DNA of 57,650 nt, from contig CAZHJK010000017.1 in NCBI GenBank assembly GCA_964533275.1, forward strand, positions 1-57,650, given 5' to 3'. Shown piece after piece: positions 53,220 through 57,650 of the stretch (within the stretch, counting starts at the first letter, position 1; every line of letters begins with the position of its first letter). The position numbers and the translations under genes were made by a program. The notes beneath the pieces are model-generated. The model searched no databases. It was not told where the DNA came from and was given only the letters and a program-made list of their open reading frames with translations. This stretch comes from CAZHJK01 sp964533275 (GTDB taxonomy: Bacteria > Bacillota > Clostridia > Eubacteriales > Garciellaceae).

Positions 53220-53245
53220 ACTTGCCTTCATCTTTTGGGATTTTT
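53202..53245. terminator. Bidirectional terminator of the spoVA genes and the PBP gene
   Basis: A 19-bp perfect stem (53202-53220 with 53227-53245, loop CTTGCC), with A-rich and T-rich ends, includes the stop codon of the spoVAE gene and lies in the convergent gap. Confidence 0.88.
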
Positions 53246-53277
53246 ATGTAGTACTTATTTAAACTATTAACTATTAA

Positions 53278-56200
53278 CTATTCTTCTTCTTTTTCATAAT
53301 TGAAATCATTATCTTTCCAATTTTTTGATTGTCCGTTTGCAGAAACATTAATGGATAGAGATGCACCATTACCTGTTATTTCAGCCTCAATTTGTTGTAT
53401 AGAGTCAGATTGTACACCTTTAAAAGAGGTTTGACTTATATTCATTTTATGGGGTGTTAAAGTAATATCTAAACCACCAGAATAATTTGTGATCAAGGGC
53501 GTTAATTTAATAATATATAAATTACCACCTTTACTATCTTTTGAATAATTTAATGTTATTTCATGTTTAATATCCTGGTCTACCTCTTCAGCCTTTTCTA
53601 CCGTAATTTTTATAGAAGCGGTTCTAGTGTACTCTTTTTCGACTTCTTCTCCTTCTTCTAGGGTCTTATATTTATAAGTTATTGTTGCGGTTATATTTGA
53701 GCTACCTTCCTTTACACCCTTTATTAGACCGGTATTTTTATTTACTATCACAACATTATCATTATCTGAAGAAAATTCAACCTCATTAATATCTATAGGA
53801 TTACCATCATAGGAATCTCCTTTAATACTAAGCTGTAATTCCTCATTAATTTCTATAGTGTTTTTTGGAGCTGATATTTGTAGTTCATTCAATGAATCTG
53901 GACCATGTATATCACAAACATCCTCTTCTGATGGAGCAATAACATCCACTTCACTTTTGGGTACAAAATCAGGGTTCTTTGCTTTTAATGGACCAGGGAA
54001 ACGATCCTCTGGCTTTGAAATAAAAACTTTTGTTTCTACTAACTCAGGAGGACAAAATTCAGATGCAATTTTATTAGTTGAAACATCTACTTCATATTCT
54101 ACATGGTAGTTATCCTCTTCAGTAGGTACAGTACCATTAATAAACATTTCAGAGATTATTGTAGAACCTCTAGGGTCATTTTTTGTTAACTCAGTAGGTA
54201 GTAATCCTGATACGCTATCAATGCTTGCAGATGAAATTCCACCAGGATTACTAGGTAGATTTTTGCTATCTAAATCCTTATGAATGTCTCTCATTACCTC
54301 CTGCCACATACCTGCAGGACCTGGTCTTGAACCACCATAAATTCCTATATTCAGTTTATGGGTTTTACCATTAACAACCACTTTATTATCATCATATCCA
54401 TACCAGACAGATGCAGTATAATATGGTGTATATCCAACGAACCATGCATGCCTATTTTCGTCTGTAGTACCAGTTTTACCTGCTATTTGCATTTGAGATA
54501 CTGATATTGAGGTTGTTCCACCTCTAACAACATCTTTAAGAACATCGGTAATTAAAAAAGCTGTTTGGGGTGAAATAACTTGTATTTTATCTAATTTTTT
54601 TTCCAATACAATATTACCTTCAGAATCTTCTATTTTCGTATAGAAGGTGGGTTCATTTCTCACACCTTCTCTTGGAAAAGCACTAAAGGCGCTAGCCATT
54701 GCTAAGGGGGTTTGTCCATAGGTATATCCACCAAGAGACAGGGAAGCAGGATTCATATCATTAGCAGCTCCCTCTTTTACAAATTCTAACCCAAACCTCT
54801 CTCCATATTCTACAGAGGTTTCAAGACCTACATCAAACCAAGCCTGAGCGGCTACTACATTTAAGGACCTTCTTAAGCCAGTACGAACAGTAGTCATACC
54901 ACTGCTTCCACCACCAGCATTAGTAGGATCCCATCCATCAGAAGGACGAATGATTGGAACATCATCATAGGTTGTGCCTAAGGTGAGCTTTTTAGAGTCT
55001 ATACCAGGAGCATATACAGTTAATGGTTTAGTAGAAGAACCTGGTTGGAAGGGCCTTTTTGCCCTATTTATAGAACGACTGGTTTCCTTATTACGCCCTC
55101 CCACTATTCCAGAAACATGACCGGTTTTATTATCGATTATAACCATGGCGCCTTCTGGTCTATAATTTATTTCCTCACCTTTTTCCTCGGTTAATGCCTT
55201 TGATACTTGTTTGGCTACAGATGACTGAGCTGGAAATAATTTATCATTTTCAAAGTTTTCATCCATAATAGATTGAACTTTAGGATCTATTGTAGAATGT
55301 ATAACTAATCCACTATTTATAAGAAAAGATATTGCTTCTTCTTCAGTGTAATTATACTCCTCCATTATATCCTCAACTACATTTTCAAAAAGTGCATCAG
55401 TGAAATATGAATAAATTTGGGTATCATTAGGTGCAACTAAACCAAATTCATTATTTTGTATCTCTTCTCTTGCTTGGTTATATTGACTTTCATTTATATG
55501 CTCAAGTTCTTTTAATTTTCCTATTACTGCTAGGGCACGATCTTTGTTTTTAGTTGAGTGCACTAATTTTTCTTCTTCCTCATCTTCATAAGCTAAGCCA
55601 AAGCTACCATCTTCTTTTTCTTCAGTTATATAGGGTTTATATAAAGAGGGGGCTTTTGGTATAGCAGCTAATACTGCTGCCTGAGCAATACTTAGTTCCC
55701 CTACATCCTTTCGGAAGTAGGTTTGAGCTGCAGCTTGTACACCATGTGCATATGCAAAGTTTATTTTATTTAGATAAGCTTCTAATATTTGCTTCTTAGT
55801 CCAATTTCTTTCCAATTGTATAGCAAGATAGGCTTCTTGAGCTTTTCTTTTAAAATTTTTATCAGGAGTTAATTGGGTTAATTTTATTAATTGTTGTGTT
55901 AAAGTACTACCCCCTGCAGTTCTAATATCTCCAGCTTTAATTCCTTGCCATGCTGCTTGCCCAATACCTAAGATGTCAACACCTTTATGCTTTTCAAACC
56001 TTTCATCTTCAATTGATATAAAGGCTTTTTGGACCATATCTGGAATTTCATCAATAGAAACCACATCTCTTTTTTCCTTACCTTGTAATTCCTGATAAAA
56101 ATCTCCATTCTTATCAAGAATAATAGAAGGCTCCATATAAACAAAATTGTCCATATTTATAGGAGGGGTATCTTTAATGTATGAATAAGCTATACCAGCG

Positions 56201-56328
56201 CCAGTACCTACCCCTATAATTGTTAGTACTAAGATAATAAGTAACGCAACACGCCAATATTTAATTCTCCTCTTTTTTTTATTTTTATTGGATTTCTTTT
56301 CATTTTTATTTTGATCATTGTTAGTCAT
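53278..56328 (-). CDS. Class A penicillin-binding protein (PBP1A type) with Ig-like tail
   Basis: A bifunctional cell-wall synthase, 1016 residues. A short basic cytoplasmic part and one membrane helix are followed by a GT51 glycosyltransferase (EDERFEKHKG with the catalytic Glu, GGSTLTQQLIK, and KRKAQEAYLAIQLER). The transpeptidase has PGSSTKPL with the active Ser, SLN, and KTGT. From about residue 830 a BIG2-like domain follows (ISAPKNTIEINEELQLSIKG ... SSNITATITYKY), then another beta-rich segment and an acidic end. Such tails occur in clostridial PBPs. Start ATG 56328 lies behind AAAGGAGGTAAAGTT, rather than the upstream in-frame codon at 56352. Confidence 0.94.
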   Translation of the reverse strand: MTNNDQNKNEKKSNKNKKKRRIKYWRVALLIILVLTIIGVGTGAGIAYSYIKDTPPINMDNFVYMEPSIILDKNGDFYQELQGKEKRDVVSIDEIPDMVQKAFISIEDERFEKHKGVDILGIGQAAWQGIKAGDIRTAGGSTLTQQLIKLTQLTPDKNFKRKAQEAYLAIQLERNWTKKQILEAYLNKINFAYAHGVQAAAQTYFRKDVGELSIAQAAVLAAIPKAPSLYKPYITEEKEDGSFGLAYEDEEEEKLVHSTKNKDRALAVIGKLKELEHINESQYNQAREEIQNNEFGLVAPNDTQIYSYFTDALFENVVEDIMEEYNYTEEEAISFLINSGLVIHSTIDPKVQSIMDENFENDKLFPAQSSVAKQVSKALTEEKGEEINYRPEGAMVIIDNKTGHVSGIVGGRNKETSRSINRAKRPFQPGSSTKPLTVYAPGIDSKKLTLGTTYDDVPIIRPSDGWDPTNAGGGSSGMTTVRTGLRRSLNVVAAQAWFDVGLETSVEYGERFGLEFVKEGAANDMNPASLSLGGYTYGQTPLAMASAFSAFPREGVRNEPTFYTKIEDSEGNIVLEKKLDKIQVISPQTAFLITDVLKDVVRGGTTSISVSQMQIAGKTGTTDENRHAWFVGYTPYYTASVWYGYDDNKVVVNGKTHKLNIGIYGGSRPGPAGMWQEVMRDIHKDLDSKNLPSNPGGISSASIDSVSGLLPTELTKNDPRGSTIISEMFINGTVPTEEDNYHVEYEVDVSTNKIASEFCPPELVETKVFISKPEDRFPGPLKAKNPDFVPKSEVDVIAPSEEDVCDIHGPDSLNELQISAPKNTIEINEELQLSIKGDSYDGNPIDINEVEFSSDNDNVVIVNKNTGLIKGVKEGSSNITATITYKYKTLEEGEEVEKEYTRTASIKITVEKAEEVDQDIKHEITLNYSKDSKGGNLYIIKLTPLITNYSGGLDITLTPHKMNISQTSFKGVQSDSIQQIEAEITGNGASLSINVSANGQSKNWKDNDFNYEKEEE

Positions 56329-56557
56329 AACTTTACCTCCTTTATAGAGCAAAACTTTTAATTTATTAATAGCATATTAAATGTTCACTATAACATATTA
56401 TAATAACAATTATACCATATTAGCAATATAGGTTAGCAAATTTATACTAAATGTATATAATTTTAAAACATTTTCTAAAAAAAATAAATAATTCTAAAAT
56501 AGTAATATAATCAAGAAGTCATTCAACAACATATAATAATAAGAAGGGGGATTAGGT

Positions 56558-57259
56558 ATGAGAAGGAGAAGTTTAAAGAAAAAAAAAGGAATAAAGCCCT
56601 TCGTTATTATTGTTTTATCTTTTATATTAATAGTATATTCTTTTGTTTTTGTAGATAAACAAGTTCGTCCAACAATAGAAGCTTTATCAGAAGTAGAAGC
56701 TAGAATTATAGGTACTCAAGGAATAAATAATGGGGTGAGTGAAGCTCTAAAAAATGGAGTTGACTATGATAATCTTATTAAAGTTATGAAGGATGATAAA
56801 GGAAATATAACATTAATGCAGGCTGATACAGTAGCCATAAATTTATTGGGTTCAAAAATAATTTCAACTGTGCAAGAAAAGATGGAATTGGTAGGAACTA
56901 AAATATTAAAAATACCTATGGGGAATATTATGGGTAGTCAAATATTAGCTAATTATGGCCCGAAATTAGAAATAGAAATCACACCAGCAGGTTCTGTTAT
57001 AGTTGATTTTTATACCGAATTTGAGCAGGCAGGAATAAATCAAACAATACATAGAATATATATAGAAATCGATACTAAAGTTCAAATTATAGTACCTTTA
57101 TCAAGTAAAGTTGTGGAAATAACCTCTAATATACCTATTGCAGAAACTGTAATAGTCGGTGATGTACCTAACTCTTATATAAATGTACCAGATTTTAAGG
57201 AAAAAGATTTTCTTGATGTTACTCCGGTTCCAAATATTGACTTAATTCCTAGTAAATAA
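56558..57259 (+). CDS. yunB: Sporulation protein YunB
   Basis: This 233-residue protein has a basic N terminus, one membrane segment (about 14-32) and a domain with VDKQVRPTIEALSEVEAR, ITLMQADTVAINLL, and TEFEQAGINQTIHRIYIEI, which are typical YunB blocks. YunB is expressed in the mother cell under sigma-E and is needed for proper spore formation; its molecular role is unknown. AAGGGGGA precedes the ATG. Confidence 0.9.
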   Translation: MRRRSLKKKKGIKPFVIIVLSFILIVYSFVFVDKQVRPTIEALSEVEARIIGTQGINNGVSEALKNGVDYDNLIKVMKDDKGNITLMQADTVAINLLGSKIISTVQEKMELVGTKILKIPMGNIMGSQILANYGPKLEIEITPAGSVIVDFYTEFEQAGINQTIHRIYIEIDTKVQIIVPLSSKVVEITSNIPIAETVIVGDVPNSYINVPDFKEKDFLDVTPVPNIDLIPSK

Positions 57260-57382
57260 ATATTAATAAATAAATTAGTATATTATATATGTACAGGAGA
57301 TAGTTTTAAATATAAAAAGTATAAAATTAATAAATATGAAAAATAAGAGTAAAAATAAAGAGTAAAAATAAGAGTAAAAATA
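57260..57382 (+). other. AT-rich spacer with short repeated elements
   Basis: After the yunB stop no terminator hairpin is clear. Short repeats of AAGAGTAAAAATA occur between about 57338 and 57382, directly upstream of the first strong promoter. Such A-rich tracts can work as an UP element. No gene is visible. Confidence 0.45.
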
Positions 57383-57411
57383 TTGACAAATAATTAAACT
57401 CCTGGTATAGT
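57383..57411 (+). promoter_or_regulatory. Strong promoter P1 near the right end
   Basis: TTGACA (57383-57388) and TATAGT (57406-57411), 17 nt apart. Nothing coding follows before P2. The quality is that of stable-RNA promoters. Confidence 0.75.
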
Positions 57412-57513
57412 TTTAATTCCGAGGTAGCAATTAATAACATGCGCCTCAGAGCATAGGAGTAGGATTTACCCCATTTAAATAGTCAAGAAAAGAAAAAATT
57501 AATAGAAAAAGTA

Positions 57514-57542
57514 TTGACATATTTAAAAAAATCTAGTATAGT
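57514..57542 (+). promoter_or_regulatory. Strong promoter P2 near the right end
   Basis: TTGACA (57514-57519) and TATAGT (57537-57542), 17 nt apart, 131 nt after P1. Tandem promoters of this kind commonly drive rRNA operons. A hairpin GTCGC...GCGAC follows at 57550-57567. Confidence 0.78.
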
Positions 57543-57568
57543 AGTAAAGGTCGCCACTTGAGAGCGAC

Positions 57569-57650
57569 ATTGTAGGGAACACATTGAAAGTGTTGTGAAA
57601 GATACCAACATTATTGTAGGGAACGCATTGAATGCGTTCCGGAAGAATTG
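57569..57650 (+). repeat. Two tandem hairpin repeats in the leader after P2
   Basis: Copies start at 57569 and 57613, 44 nt apart, both with ATTGTAGGGAAC-x-CATTGAA. Each forms a stem: AACAC/GTGTT in the first and AACGC/GCGTT in the second, the latter extended to GGAACGCAT/ATGCGTTCC. The arms differ in a compensating way, so the structure is conserved rather than the sequence. It may be an rRNA-operon leader or a dispersed palindromic repeat. Confidence 0.6.

Noticed and set aside
53246..53285. Short direct repeat of AACTATT before the PBP stop codon as a recombination site
   Set aside because: Only three 7-9-nt units in an AT-rich convergent gap; no integrase or element borders are present.
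57338..57382. Short repeats AAGAGTAAAAATA considered as a CRISPR or iteron array
   Set aside because: Units are only 10-15 nt, AT-only in most positions, without unique spacers; more likely simple-sequence A-tracts upstream of a strong promoter.
57412..57513. Possible tRNA or small RNA gene between P1 and P2
   Set aside because: A GAGG/CCTC pair is present, but no cloverleaf, T-loop GTTCRA or CCA end can be formed.

Overview
The window is an AT-rich, gene-dense stretch of a chromosome from an endospore-forming, low-GC Gram-positive bacterium of the class Clostridia. Evidence for this: spoIIAA-spoIIAB-sigF, spoVA, ytxC and yunB genes; T-box and SAM riboswitches; Trk/Ktr potassium uptake; TAXI-TRAP uptake; abundant TTG and GTG starts behind strong GGAGG ribosome sites. 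The order infC-rpmI-rplT ... pheS-pheT-zapA ... mutS2 with trk genes between would suit a Tissierellales-like lineage, but that placement is inference. No CRISPR array, insertion sequence, prophage, tRNA or complete rRNA gene was found.

Left part (1-16.7 kb): recJ, a TraB-family membrane protein, a MazG-like nucleotide pyrophosphohydrolase, a class IV aminotransferase, a two-halved nitroreductase, a DUF421-DUF4363 pair, a HAD phosphatase, a YuzB-like protein, ytxC, a DUF445 protein, then thrS under a Thr T-box. A shortened membrane FtsH-like protease and an acetamidase/formamidase follow. Next comes the infC-rpmI-rplT operon, with a structured attenuating leader and an ATT start for infC.

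Middle (16.9-36.2 kb): two potassium uptake systems in tandem (trkA-trkH, then ktrB-ktrA-like), a SpoU-type RNA methyltransferase, pheST under a Phe T-box, zapA, mutS2, an old-yellow-enzyme oxidoreductase, a run of small membrane proteins of unknown role (31.6-32.9 kb), a CBS-domain protein, a LysM protein, an MTA/SAH deaminase and a MecA-like adaptor.

Right part (36.4-57.7 kb): ctc/rplY, a TAXI-TRAP transporter (binding protein, DUF1850 protein, fused permease), a lipoprotein with a propeller-like C terminus, the metNIQ transporter under a SAM-I riboswitch, and a MoeA-like protein coupled to two nucleoside-recognition (Gate) membrane proteins. After these come a cysteine desulfurase-ThiI pair, spoIIAA-spoIIAB-sigF, a partial spoVA set, a class A penicillin-binding protein with an Ig-like tail, and yunB. 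The window ends in two strong tandem promoters and two hairpin repeats whose arms covary, possibly the leader of an rRNA operon lying just outside.

Most of the content is core metabolism. The items most worth a second look are the MoeA-like/Gate-protein operon, the FtsH-like protease without an external domain, the terminal hairpin repeats, the stem-loop over the DUF1850 start, and two small genes (31212-31391 and 51429-51590). I found no clear new defence or mobile system.
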